Source: Fulvia fulva (lineage: Eukaryota; Ascomycota; Dothideomycetes; Mycosphaerellales; Mycosphaerellaceae). Taken from it: DNA of 64,000 nt. Shown piece by piece: positions 35,482-45,849 of the stretch. The stretch lies in assembly GCF_020509005.1 (NCBI RefSeq), contig NC_063012.1, positions 4,278,001 through 4,342,000 of the forward strand, in the 5' to 3' direction. The notes beneath the pieces were generated by a model. It had not been told where the DNA came from and did not search any database. It saw only the letters and a program-made list of their open reading frames with translations. The translations under genes were made by a program, and so were the position numbers. Positions within the stretch are counted from its first letter, which is position 1, and the number at the start of each line of letters is the position of its first letter.

Positions 35482-38340
35482 ATGACATATCGCACCAGCG
35501 AGGAACATTTGGTCCCCAGGTACTATTTTCACCATGTTTGCATTTACACATTCTGCTTTTGATTGCGAGCTTGTACTTGGGGTCATCCCCAAGAGTTTGA
35601 TGTAGTCTCTTATATCGTTTCTCGAGGATTATTTCCACAAGGACTCCACAGGACCATGTGACCAAGGCCACATTTGGACCGTTACCAGAGGAGACATGAG
35701 ATCCAGACCTACGGACCTGCCATATTGGATCATGTAGTCACGCGAAGGCTAACTTGACATCCATCAAACTCATTCGCAGTTGATGTCGTCTCGTTGACCT
35801 GCGACGCCGGAGTCGCGCTGTTGCTCAGGATAGTCTACCCTACCACGGGACGGTCACATGCCTGACCGAGGCCACTTGCTGAGGATCCTTGGCCACGTCT
35901 TCCTGCTCTTGGTCGTCACTTTGGCCCTTGACACTACTAACCTCTCAATGTGCGGGATCATCCCCCATACCAATCTCGATCCACGAGACGTCGTTGGCCT
36001 TAAACCACCCCATCGGACCGCCGTCAACGCTGCCACCGAACATCGACTTTGTCGACCACACTTGCTCCTGAAGCAGACCTTACTGGCGCGGTTTTGGCCG
36101 TGTTTCCAGTGCGGAGCTACCTTGACGTGGGCGACAGCATTTCCTGCGGCAGGGGCCACCCTGACCACCCCATATGGACAACTAATCGACGACCCGGTCC
36201 TTTGGAACACTTTTCTTTACATATCGCTAGCACTGCTTCTTGATCTACTAGCAGCATCAAATGATGTTGAGGTGAACTCACTGACGTTTATGTGTGCAGC
36301 GAGGAGTATTCTCCGTATTCCCAGCCTGGTTCCGTTCTGTTTTCTCACCCTTGTGAAGTGGATAACTGGTGCCATTCCATCCCTTTCGCGGAAGGATACC
36401 CATTGACCCCACCGGATACTGCCTCGGAGTGTGCCCTATCGGACTGTCCGGACATGAGTGCCCAGGCATGGAGCCAGGCGTCGTTGCCAGAGGAGTCGTG
36501 GAGAACAGCACCTGCACCGGGCAACAGCACGATGATGCAGTCCACTGGCAATGACTGGCACCACGGAGCGCCCATCACGACCCAGGAATTGCAAGCCTTG
36601 GACGCTTCGTCTTGGCTTAATGTATCCCAAGGACCTGTAGACATGGGGCTGTCGCCTGTCCTGAGCCAAGAGAGCCAGAACACGCACTCCCTTGGTTCGA
36701 TTTCGGAGCCAGAGATTCCGCTGCTACCCCCAGGATTGGATCTGTCCTTCATCAGTGAACCAAGCTGGGATCCTTCCGCTCCAGTGATTTATTCCAGTGC
36801 TGGAATGAACCAGGAAGGCTTGAGCTATGCTACCGTTTCTCCACAGCATGTCTCCATTGAAGGTCCACTGTCCCAAGGATATGGTCTGCCACAATCCGCG
36901 GTTTCTGATTCCCACTCTCCAATGGATTACTTCCAGGGACCCCATGCTCCATACCCCAGGAGGACTGCTTCTGACCCATCTGTCTTCCAAGGAAGGCCTA
37001 TCCTGCCACGGTCCGATGGCGTACCAGCATCTGCTAGGGTCCAGTATACTGCAATCGAGTCTCGCTACCCACATGTTGGTGCTCCAGAGACTGCGAGAGT
37101 AAGTAACACTGATGGCCGTTCCAAGGCACCTATGGAGCCAGCCCAAAGGCAAGGCCCACCATCCAGGCATTACCGAGCTTCTCCCCTCAGCCATGGATCT
37201 CTTAGCCCACGCCCGGACACTGTGCCACCTACCAGGATGTCCGGTCCCTACGCATCACACCCCAGTGATGACTTCAGCAACTTCATCCGGTACGACCAGG
37301 AAGACAAGACGACCCCGGTGAACAACAGGTCAGATGCGCAACCCTGAATGACGAAGTGTACAGTACTAACATCAAGCGCAGCTACCTAGGGGCCTATGGA
37401 TCAGTCGCCGGCAAGCTGCCCAGCAGTGTCGGCGGCGAGGCAAAGCCTATGATTGCGAAGTCCACCCAGGACGGATCTGCTGCTTTCCGGTCTACATCAT
37501 CCGCGACTTCTTCCCAAGTCGGAGATGGGGACGAAGGCCGCTACCGAAACCACCCACTTTACAGCGAGGGACCCAAAGCCGACGGCCTCTACCACTGCCC
37601 ATTCACGACCGACCCAAGCTGTGGTCACAAGCCCACTAAGCTGAAGTGCAACTATGAGTACGCTGAGTCACATTTAAGCTATCGTTGCTGCAGGTCCTGC
37701 ATAGAAGCATTTGCTAACACTCCTGTACAGCAAATTCATCGACTCGCACTTGAAGCCTTTCCGCTGCAAGATCGAATCCTGCTCCAAGCAGGAGTTCTCT
37801 TCTACAGCTTGTCTTCTTCGACACGAAAGAGAGGCACACGGCATGCACGGACATGGTGATCGTCCTCATCTCTGCTTCTATCCAGGCTGTGAGCGTGGCA
37901 TTCCCGGCAATGGCTTCCCAAGGAGGTACAACTTGTTCGATCACATGAAGCGCGTGCATGACCATAAGGATGAGGCGCCTGCCCTGATTCAGGAATCCCA
38001 AGGATCGCGAAAGGCCGCAAGCAGGAAACGAAAGTCTCCGGGATCACTGAGTGAGGAACCTGCCGCGCAGCGACGAAAGACCCAGGTCATGCAACAGCCC
38101 ACCCCTCCACCTATGGTAATGAGTGTCCCTGGCTATGCTCCCCAGGCTCCAGTCTATCATGCGGACGCCCGCAGCCACAACCGTCAACGGGTAATCTACT
38201 CGCAGTGGGCCAACCAGCGGGAGCTCCTCGAGTTCCAGATGAACTCGGTCCGAAGCCCCGATGATGAAGCCAACTTGCAACGCCTGTCGCAGAATATCGA
38301 GGAGCTACGCCGTCTGTCTCATCAAGCTAGGCAAGGCTGA
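35482..38340 (+). CDS. C2H2 zinc-finger transcription factor
   Basis: Proposed CDS join(35482..35519,36300..37328,37382..37657,37731..38340), 650 aa. Exons 2-4 are firm. They link through a 53-nt intron with a perfect TACTAAC and a 73-nt intron with TGCTAAC, both in phase 2. The N-terminal 440 residues are Ser/Pro/Gln-rich and disordered. The first C2H2 finger has Cys460, Cys465, His479 and His484 (C-x4-C-x13-H-x4-H). The second (CFYPGCERG...FDHMKRVH) follows directly, then a basic stretch and a C-terminal helix (ELLEFQMNSV...LRRLSHQ). The 12-codon first exon is inferred: its ATG follows a C/T-rich leader, its donor is ccag/GTACTA, and its phase matches the acceptor gtgtgcag at 36299. That implies a 780-nt first intron. 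No other ATG could start exon 2. Confidence 0.75.
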
Positions 38341-39559
38341 ACGACACGTGCTACGCAATGTATCGATGGTACGTCCACTGTAACACGTCATTGTCATGAC
38401 AGGCTTTGACTTTCTCAGCATTGCGATTGATGAAACCCAACTTTTACCTCTTGGAGGATACCAATGCCATCTCTGGAACACCCATAAGGACTGTTGGCCA
38501 TTGCGAACCATTTTGAAACCATTACCCACAACGCGAGGCCTCTTCCATGCCACAGGAATGATCCGGCCTACAGGAGATTGCCAAAGGGTCAGACCAGTGG
38601 ATTGAGTCTATCGAAACTATTCTTTAGACCCAGGACTGCTCTGACAACCCTGCATTGCGCTGTGCTTTCCCAGACACCCGGATCTTGACCTGCCACCTGG
38701 AAATAGTGATGGCGATGTTTCTGTGATTGTGCCGGCCCACCGCAGTGGATGTCATGATGCGCATGTACTGGAGATCAGGTCGTCAAGTGCAGCAGCACTG
38801 ACGCCTGAGGGATGCTAATATGGCAATGCCATTGTTGCAGTGAGTACGAAGAGGAAGGATGATGTCACTGGGGGATTATTGACATGGGGGCAGAATGTAT
38901 ACAAACAGATTGGCTGAACAAGGTGTTATGGAGTGCTCGGGTTATCAAAGTCAAACAATAAACTGCATTAGGAAGATTTTCGCTCGAAACCTCGCTCCAA
39001 TCGCATACCATCGTAAAGTCCCTACTCGGCTGTTGCAGTACACAACTCACTGGTAAATACAGTCGGGTAAATACAGTCGGTGTATTGGGACTCACGTTGG
39101 GTGACGCCTCCAGGCAGCCATGCTCGCTTGGTTGATGGTGGAGACTGTGATCTGTGGATTGGCCTGGTGTAGGCTTGTGGTCGCTGTGTATGGTAACATG
39201 TCCGGCGACCTTCTGAACATGCACAAAACTTGGTGCGTTGCGCGACCAGCGCTCTGGTGATCGGGGCACTGCAGGCAATGCTGTTCGAATACTGCACCGC
39301 CTGCATATCATCATGCTGCCAGCTCAACGTGGCAATCGGTAGATAGAAGGAATCAGTGAAGCGCTGCTCTCGAGAATGTTGTGCGGTTCTATGGCACCAT
39401 GTCATCTTGCGGCCGTGTGTGCTCGTGCTCGCTCCATGCATGTGCATGAGTGTCGGCTGCTGACAATTCCGGGTGCGCATGACGATTGCGGGACCTGCCC
39501 TGCTCTTTGCTCTTGCTATCTCATAACAGTTGGTAAGTAAGCTTCACTTACGCTTTCAC
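38341..39559. other. Intergenic, no gene seen
   Basis: 1.2 kb between the C2H2 gene and glutathione peroxidase. The only feature seen is a tandem doublet of gtaaatacagtcgg near 39053-39080. Confidence 0.4.
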
Positions 39560-39655
39560 ATGCAGGTACCTCGTTTTGTCTTCTGTCAAACCGGCGCCAC
39601 CCATACAACACGCCTGGGATCAGCGTATCCCGTCTCTCGACGACATTTCACCAAC

Positions 39656-40391
39656 ATGGCTTCGGCAACCACCTTCTACGATTTCAAGCCGAACAACAAG
39701 GGCGGCAAGCCATACGATCTGTCGAACTTGAAGGGCAAGGTCGTATTGGTTGTCAACACCGCGTCCAAGTGTGGCTTCACCCCACAGTTTGAGGGCTTGG
39801 AAAAGCTGTACAAAGGTATGTCAGCGGCATCGATCGTAGGCTGCGAGTGGAACAGCAAGCACTGCAAGAGGCCATACGAAGCCGTGCCGGAAGCGGCGGG
39901 AGCGACAGTGCGCTATGCGCGTGCCCGATCGCTCCCACTGCAGCATGGGAAGCTGCGGCATCGAGTCGTGTTCGCCATGCACAAGCTGACTCGTAGCAGA
40001 GGTCAAGGCCACCCACCCCAACGACTTCGAGATCCTCGGCTTCCCTTGCAATCAGTTCGGCAACCAAGACCCAGGCAACGACGATGAGATTCAGAACTTC
40101 TGCCAGGTCAACTATGGCGTGTCTTTCCCCGTCCTCGGCAAAACCGACGTCAACGGTGCCGATGCCAACCCACTCTGGGAGTGGATGAAGAAGGAAAAGC
40201 CAGGCATCATGGGCCTACAACGGGTGAAGTGGAACTTTGAGAAGTTCTTGATCGGCCGCGACGGCAAGGTCAAGCAACGCTGGGCAAGCACAACGGCTCC
40301 TGATAAGCTGAAAAGCACCATTGAAGCCGAGTTGAAGGCGTCGCCAGGCGCGTCGAAAACAGCCGCCGAAAAGCCTACCGCGACTTCCTAG
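39656..40391 (+). CDS. Glutathione peroxidase (thiol type)
   Basis: Spliced CDS join(39656..39815,40000..40391), 183 aa. It reduces H2O2 and lipid hydroperoxides. Fungal members use Cys and usually take electrons from thioredoxin. The peroxidatic Cys lies in [12 protein letters not shown] (about residue 36). The resolving-Cys region is LGFPCNQFG, and the W-N-F tripeptide of the active site is in [11 protein letters not shown]. The 184-nt intron (g/GTATGT...gtagcag) joins LYK to EVKATHP in phase 1. An in-frame ATG at 39560 would add 32 residues ([20 protein letters not shown]...RRHFTN), rich in Arg and lacking acids. That is a plausible mitochondrial presequence, so one gene may make cytosolic and mitochondrial forms. 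I chose 39656 because all conserved sequence follows it. Confidence 0.92.
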
Positions 40392-40801
40392 TAAGTATAC
40401 CTCTCAGTCAGCACCTCAGCGAGCTGTGTTGTCTTCGAGAACGACGTTGCACGACGGGCTAGCTTCCACACGATAAGCACTCTCCGAAGCACCGGGAGGA
40501 TGGCGAGCTGACACATGTATCTTTGCAGATTGGAGCGAGACCTTTGTTGTGGTTGGCGCGAATGTCAGAATCCGAGACGCCAGTACGCCAATTTTGACGA
40601 TTCTCACGTTCATTGGGGCTGTTAGAATGGGCTCGATAATGATACCAAGAGCCTCACATGGTAGACTCCGCTGGAGAACAAACAACAACCTCATTGAGAA
40701 ACGTTCAAGTAGCCGACATATCGAGAATGATACCCCTTGTTTTGCACGAGTATGTCGTACTGCTTGTAGGTGTTCCTTACATTCCCTGTTTCGAAGCTGC
40801 C
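40392..40801. other. Convergent 3' intergenic stretch
   Basis: 410 bp between the stop codons of glutathione peroxidase (+) and the CMD-like gene (-). No gene seen. Confidence 0.4.
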
Positions 40802-41362
40802 TCACGACATGTCTACCGAGTACTTCTCCCTCATCTCACCAACATCCAACGCAACCAGGAAACGGCTTACTGTGTTGTACGCAGCAACCGTTGCTGTGAT
40901 CTCGACCACTTCCCTCTCACTGAACAGGCTCTTGAGCTTCGCGAACAATGGGTCCTTCACTATACAACATATTGTCATGGCATTGGTATACTCGAACACA
41001 ACCCTATGCTTCTCATCCAGACCATTGCCATCCCACTCCCGATCCTTGATCTTCTCAATTACATCTTCACTGAGCACGCCTGACCTCGACAAAATCGGCT
41101 TATGCGCGTCCCATTCGTACCATGCGTGGTTCATGGAAGCAACTCGGCAGATTGCGAGCTCTCTGATCGAATCTGGCAAGGTGGTTCGTGTTCGGATGGA
41201 CTTGAGAAATGCGTTCCAGCCATCGGCTACTGGTGGTGCATGGAGGAGTGCTTTGTCGAGAGCTATGAGCTTTCCACCTCTTCGCTCCTTGACCCGATCG
41301 ACGACGGCTTGGTCCTCTGGGTTGGACATTTGGGGGTCATCGTCGATGTATGGAAGACGCAT
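40802..41362 (-). CDS. Carboxymuconolactone decarboxylase-like (AhpD fold) protein
   Basis: Single exon, 186 aa. The motif ELAICRVASMNHAWYEWDAH (about 79-98) is the E-x-x-x-L-x-x-C...Y-x-W-x-H signature of the fungal CMD/AhpD-like family. Only one Cys is in the motif, not the C-x-x-C of peroxidase-active AhpD, so alkylhydroperoxidase activity is unlikely. The substrate is unknown. The C-terminal half (LDEKHRVVFEYTNAM...EREVVEITATVAAYNTVSRFL) is the usual helical repeat. The gene is divergent from BMT6, with 333 bp between starts. Confidence 0.85.
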   Translation of the reverse strand: MRLPYIDDDPQMSNPEDQAVVDRVKERRGGKLIALDKALLHAPPVADGWNAFLKSIRTRTTLPDSIRELAICRVASMNHAWYEWDAHKPILSRSGVLSEDVIEKIKDREWDGNGLDEKHRVVFEYTNAMTICCIVKDPLFAKLKSLFSEREVVEITATVAAYNTVSRFLVALDVGEMREKYSVDMS

Positions 41363-41695
41363 GGCTGTTTGTGTGCCTGTGGAGAAGGGTTGTCGTTGTG
41401 ACAGAGCTCTGTATACAGATCGTGGCTGAGGATGTTAACGATGCAGATTGGCCAACACTTGCCTTTCGTATTATGGCAGCAGGTCGGAACATTGGTATAT
41501 ACTGCTGTGGCTGTAGTCATCTACAATACCCCTCAACAGAGGTTGCGACTTCGGCGGGGGAGCGCGAGACGAGGTCCCGAAGAGACGGCGCTGAAGCAAG
41601 GAAAATCGCCGACTTCCTCCACTTCCACTTCGTCTGTTACTCGAACATACAATCAACTCACGGAGATCCGGCCGCATCGATAGCCATGCTGCTCA
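41363..41695. promoter_or_regulatory. Shared divergent promoter region, CMD-like / BMT6
   Basis: 333 bp between two divergent ATG codons. No clear TATA box. Confidence 0.35.
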
Positions 41696-42775
41696 ATGGC
41701 TCGCGGGAACAGCCAAGCTCCAGCTGCGAAGTCGAAGCCAAAGGCCAAAGCACACAAGAGTGAGAAAAATAAACAAAGTGCTTGTTCAGCCAGCCGACAG
41801 GAATCGGATATCCCACAGGAACTGCAGCAACAATGCTTGAACGTCTTCCAGAATGCTCTTAAGCCTAGCGAACAAGATGCAACGATCTTGCAGGAAGTCA
41901 AGGGTCATCTCTACAACCGAGACTTCGCCATTGCTTTTGGCAAAGAGGAATACCTTCGAGTCTACGCTTCACGATGGAGTCCGAGCAGGGCGTTAGCTTA
42001 CGTTCAGATCCTGGTAGACGTTCAGAACCAGCTTCTAAAGATCGGAAGCAAGACAGAAGGTGGAGCAAAGGAACATGCACTCAACACTGTCTGCATAGGT
42101 GGTGGAGCTGGCGCGGAGGTCATGGCTCTGGCTGGCTGGATCATGGTCGACACTACCGTCTTGAACCATTTCCATCATATTGATGCAATCTTCTTGGACG
42201 TTGCTGCCTGGGACAGCATCGTACAGGACCTGCATCAGGCCATTGTCGTTCCCCCAGAACTGTCCAAATATGCTTCAGCCGCTGCCAAGGAGGCCAATGC
42301 TGCCATGCTGCAGCCGGAGGTCTACAAGGCCAATTTCGGCCAAATCGATGCGCTGAGCATGAGCTCGGAGCAGACCCGTGAAGTCTTTGCGAATGCGGAA
42401 CTGGTCACCCTGCTGTTCACTCTTAACGAGCTCTACTCGAACTCTGTTCCAAAGACACAGCAATTGCTGTCCAAGCTGACCTCGACGCTACGTGCTGGGG
42501 CACACTTGCTTGTTGTTGACAGTCCTGGAAGCTACTCCACGGTCTCGATCAACGGAGCCGAGAAGAAGTACCCTATGCAGTGGCTATTGGACTACACTTT
42601 GATTGGATCAGGCAAGCAAGATGTTATCCACGAGCACAAATGGGAGAAGCTCGTGTCTGACGATTCGAGGTGGTTTCGTATGCCCGAGGGCCTGAAGTAC
42701 CCCATCGAGCTGGAGAATATGCGATATCAGATACACCTCTACAGGAGACTACCGGAAGCTGAGAACAAGGCTTGA
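41696..42775 (+). CDS. BMT6: 25S rRNA (uridine-N3)-methyltransferase, BMT6 type
   Basis: Single exon, 359 aa. Bmt6 methylates N3 of a uridine in the large-subunit rRNA in the nucleolus. A Lys/Ala-rich basic N-terminus (1-30) precedes the family signature VKGHLYNRDFAIAFG and RWSPSRALAY. The SAM-binding loop is CIGGGAGAEVMALAG, with the acidic motif AIFLDVAAWDS after it. LVTLLFTLNELYS and HLLVVDSPGSYS complete the Rossmann fold. The C-terminus (RWFRMPEGLKYPIELENMRY) matches the family. The start is the first ATG and the only one before the signature. The assignment to BMT6 rather than a sister enzyme rests on these motifs. Confidence 0.85.
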   Translation: MARGNSQAPAAKSKPKAKAHKSEKNKQSACSASRQESDIPQELQQQCLNVFQNALKPSEQDATILQEVKGHLYNRDFAIAFGKEEYLRVYASRWSPSRALAYVQILVDVQNQLLKIGSKTEGGAKEHALNTVCIGGGAGAEVMALAGWIMVDTTVLNHFHHIDAIFLDVAAWDSIVQDLHQAIVVPPELSKYASAAAKEANAAMLQPEVYKANFGQIDALSMSSEQTREVFANAELVTLLFTLNELYSNSVPKTQQLLSKLTSTLRAGAHLLVVDSPGSYSTVSINGAEKKYPMQWLLDYTLIGSGKQDVIHEHKWEKLVSDDSRWFRMPEGLKYPIELENMRYQIHLYRRLPEAENKA

Positions 42776-43065
42776 AGGCACGCGGAGCGCGACAGGGAAA
42801 TGCACTGGTGAACACGGTCAGCGGATCCTCCATATTACCAGTCCTTGAGACCAATCCTCCGTGTTCGAGACTCCTGATATCCAAACCACTCGCGGATCGC
42901 CAAGACCTGCGATCTCCACTCCACAATCCGGCTGCCTGAGCCCACGATATGAGATCCCTGCCTCACAACGGGTAGCTACTTCACCCGCGGCATGACCTTT
43001 GGTCCATGGAGTCTCACCGCGCTTCTGACTGCTATATTTTGTGATGATCCACGCTGACTCATCAG

Positions 43066-43222
43066 TCCGACATAGTCCAGTGGTTAGGATATCTGGCTTT
43101 CATCAGATTGCCCTCTGGCATGTATTGCCAATCCCAGAAGACCCGGGTTGTGAGTTTCAAGGACATTATCATATGTATCGGGACAATGTTCTAACATTGT
43201 ATAGCAAACCCCGGTATCGGAA
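43066..43222 (+). tRNA. tRNA-Glu(UUC) with anticodon intron and T-loop insert
   Basis: The acceptor 5' strand is TCCGACA. D-stem GTCC/GGAT and anticodon stem TCTGG/CCAGA are perfect, the latter after removing 43103-43132, a 30-nt intron at the normal 37/38 position. Loop CTTTCAC gives anticodon TTC (43099-43101). The T-arm starts CCGGG-TT at 43143-43149, then is broken by 55 nt (43150-43204), and resumes CAAAC-CCCGG-TATCGGA-A. Joining the two parts gives a perfect T-loop TTCAAAC and B box. The acceptor has one C-A mismatch (position 6/67). A T5 terminator lies at 43236-43240. Whether it is functional depends on removal of the T-loop insert; otherwise it is a pseudogene. Confidence 0.85.
43150..43204 (+). 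other. Intron-like insert in the tRNA-Glu T-loop
   Basis: 55 nt starting GTGAGT, with CTAAC at 43191-43195 and ending TATAG. These are the donor, branch and acceptor signals of the spliceosomal introns in this window. It also contains a perfect 8-bp hairpin, acaatgtt/aacattgt (43183-43200). It lies exactly between T55 and C56 of the tRNA and splits the Pol III B box. Confidence 0.8.
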
Positions 43223-43235
43223 CATCAGACTTATC

Positions 43236-43240
43236 TTTTT
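43236..43240 (+). terminator. Pol III T5 terminator after tRNA-Glu
   Basis: A run of five T, 14 nt after the discriminator base of tRNA-Glu. Confidence 0.6.
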
Positions 43241-43855
43241 GCATTATTGCTGGACTTGATTGAATGATCTCGACCTACTAGTTCCACGACAAGTGACATT
43301 GGAGTGCTCAATCTTTGCCTTGAGGAGTAGTAGCTCTCCCTACACACTGCACTCGGGACAGTTAAAAGTAGCCTTGATACTAAGAATCGGTAGCTGCGGA
43401 CCGTTGCAGATAAGGTAATGCACACGTTTGGCATCCACATATTCACCTTCAAATGAATCATAATGGCTTGCTCGATGCATGTTGCTTGTCACTGCCGCGC
43501 ACTGCGGCGGTGACCTTGAACTCGCGATATGCCCTTCAGTCCAGTCAGATAAGACATACGAAGCTCATCATTTTGTTCCGCCAAAGCATCGTGTTCGGCG
43601 TAACCATGATTGCTGAGATGATATCCAATGTGGCAAGCATCGGATATACTTTTTCGCAAACGCCGCCACGAGCCGTTGCAGACCCCTGCATGGTGGGCTG
43701 CAGCTCACAAGCTTCAAAGTTGGCAGAAGATTTTCATGTTCCGTTTCCTCACTCGAGCACCTCGTTCCAAACCTTACAACTGTTGCTTGCTTCGAAAAGC
43801 ACAACATCTTTCACCACACCACCAAGTACAACACTCGTACCACCAGTTCCTCACC
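43241..43855. other. Upstream region of spermidine synthase
   Basis: No independent gene. The spermidine synthase frame stays open back to an ATG at 43628, which would add 76 non-conserved residues. The part near 43780-43850 is rich in CACCAC/ACAAC, as in many fungal 5' UTRs. Confidence 0.4.
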
Positions 43856-44810
43856 ATGACTGAGATTACCCACCCCACCATCAAGGATGGATGGTTCCGC
43901 GAGATCAGCGACATGTGGCCAGGCCAGGCCATGACCCTCAAGGTCAACCAGGTCGTCCACCACGAGAAGAGCAAGTATCAAGATGTGCTCATCTTCGAGA
44001 GCTCCGACTACGGCATGGTCCTCGTCCTCGACAACGTCATTCAGTGCACCGAGCGCGATGAGTTCTCCTACCAAGAGATGATCACCCACCTGGGCATGTT
44101 CTCTCACCCAAACCCAAAGAAGGTGCTCGTCATTGGCGGAGGTGACGGCGGTGTCCTCAGAGAGGTGGTCAAACACGAGAGCGTTGAAGAGGCAATCCTG
44201 TGTGACATTGACGAGGCAGTCATTCGTCTTAGCAAGAAGTACCTTCCAGGCATGAGCGTTGGCTTCAACCACCCTAACGTGAAGGTCCATGTTGGTGATG
44301 GCTTCAAGTTTCTGGAGGACTACAAGGACACCTTTGATGTGATCATCACCGACAGCTCCGACCCAGAGGGCCCAGCGGAGGCTCTCTTCCAGAAGCCGTA
44401 CTTCGAGCTTCTCCACGGTGCTCTGCGTGAAGGCGGCATCATCACCACCCAAGGTTGTAAGCCCTCTCCCTGTCCCTCACTTGTACGATATTCTGGTGGG
44501 GTGAGGTATGTTTTACTGACTGTTCGATCTAGCCGAGAACCCATGGTTGCACTTGAATATGATTGAGAACCTCAAGAAGTCCGTCAAGACCATCTTCCCA
44601 GTCGCCGAGTACGGCTGGACCACCATCCCAACCTATCCAAGCGGCCAGATCGGCTTCATGGTCTGCTCCAAGGACGGCAAATCCAACGTCAAGAAGCCAC
44701 TTCGCACCGTCAGCGAGGCTGAGGAGGACAAACTCTTCAAGTACTACAGCAGCAAGGTGCACGAGGCCGCTTTCGTTCTGCCAAAGTTCGCGGAGAAGGC
44801 TCTTCGTTAG
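43856..44810 (+). CDS. Spermidine synthase
   Basis: Spliced CDS join(43856..44453,44533..44810), 291 aa. It transfers aminopropyl from decarboxylated SAM to putrescine (yeast SPE3, part of polyamine synthesis). The N-terminal strand domain is [19 protein letters not shown]. The active site is [16 protein letters not shown]. The nucleotide loop [15 protein letters not shown] lies near 90-104, and [16 protein letters not shown] carries the catalytic Asp residues. The 79-nt intron (caag/GTTGTAAG...atctag) joins TTQ to AENPWLHL in phase 1. The length matches the family, which favours this ATG over the upstream one at 43628. Confidence 0.94.
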
Positions 44811-45523
44811 GTCAGGTTGAGGAATGATGAATTGCATAAGCATGGTGTAGATGGATGGAGTTTAAGACTGCTTTGAGATACCACTAAAGGGCGTTTGGAA
44901 GGCGGGACCAGGAGCGAGAGTCGTGTAGACCTCAGCCCGGCAATGATTATGATGAGCTCTTTCCAATGCCATGATAAAGGTCATGGAAGGCGGGACCAGG
45001 AGCGAGATGTCTGGATAGACACAAGCTTGACGATGAATACGATATGCTCTTTCCAGTGATCTTGTGCTCACTTCCGTTACCGCAAGCCAATGTGAGACAT
45101 CGTGTCATGGTCCCGCTACGAGGTGCAGAGGGTTGGAACATGTGAAACGAGGAAGCCGAACGGCCAAACCGTCTGACACACACGCTGCAACCGAGAAAGG
45201 CAATATACCGCGAGGATCGTGATGAGAACAAGCGGAGAAGTCTGAGACAAACTGTACAATTACAGTACTATAATCGCAACAGGCCGCAAGCTTACGACTA
45301 AGCCGAGCCAAGCGCTCATATTCCGTGTCCCAGAACCAGTATGCAAAACAAAGTAAAAACGCTCATGCCTTGATATTCGCCGTGGTCTCGAGAGTACTTG
45401 CGTCGCGTCGCCTCATCGCATGATCGGGTATAGTCGGGCGTTTCGCGGCTCGCTCTCGTTGCAACGGCAAGAAGCAAGTGGGTATCGTCAGATGGTCATT
45501 GCGGAAATGGTGTTTGCGTGCGC
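44811..45523. other. Convergent intergenic stretch with an 88-bp tandem duplication
   Basis: This lies between the stops of spermidine synthase (+) and PMP3 (-). Apart from the duplication annotated separately, no gene is seen. Confidence 0.4.
44896..45060. repeat. Imperfect tandem duplication, 88-bp period
   Basis: The string tggaaggcgggaccagga, with gcgaga after it, begins at 44896 and again at 44984. The following bases also match in part (both end near gctctttcca). The two units have diverged in the middle. Confidence 0.8.
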
Positions 45524-45849
45524 CTAGTACTTGAGGATGATGTACAGGGCGTGGATGATGCCGGGAATGTAACCCAAGATGGTGAGAAGGATCTGTGAAA
45601 CTGTCAGTATCTGACATATGTCAGACGAAGCTGGGGAGTGTTGCATACGTTGATCAGAAGGTCTGCACCGCAGCCACGCTCGAGGAACACTCCGAGAGGC
45701 GGGAGGAGGATGGCCAGGATGATCTTAATGATGTCGCTGCAGACTTAGTTAGCGATTGCTTCGCGGTGAGCTGAAGCCGTGCTGTTCCGGCGACATTGGA
45801 ACTGCGCGGCGCGACGCGCTGGGGTAGCTTACCTTCCGGTGAAAGGCAT
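45524..45849 (-). CDS. PMP3: Plasma membrane proteolipid PMP3
   Basis: Spliced CDS complement(join(45524..45592,45649..45736,45833..45849)), 57 aa. PMP3 is a small two-helix membrane protein that limits cation leak and is induced by salt and osmotic stress. The protein starts MPFTGSDIIKIILAILLPP, followed by GVFLERGCGADLLIN, and ends ALYIILKY. It matches the family end to end. The first exon is only 17 nt. Introns are 96 nt (GTAAGC...ctgcag, phase 2) and 56 nt (GTATGC...ttcacag, phase 0). The exons are too short to show up as open reading frames. Confidence 0.95.

Noticed and set aside
35858..36406. 182-codon frame inside the first intron region of the C2H2 gene
   Set aside because: It overlaps exon 2 of the C2H2 gene in another frame and matches nothing known.
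43811..44452. 213-codon minus-strand frame antisense to spermidine synthase
   Set aside because: Shadow of a well-conserved enzyme with biased third positions.
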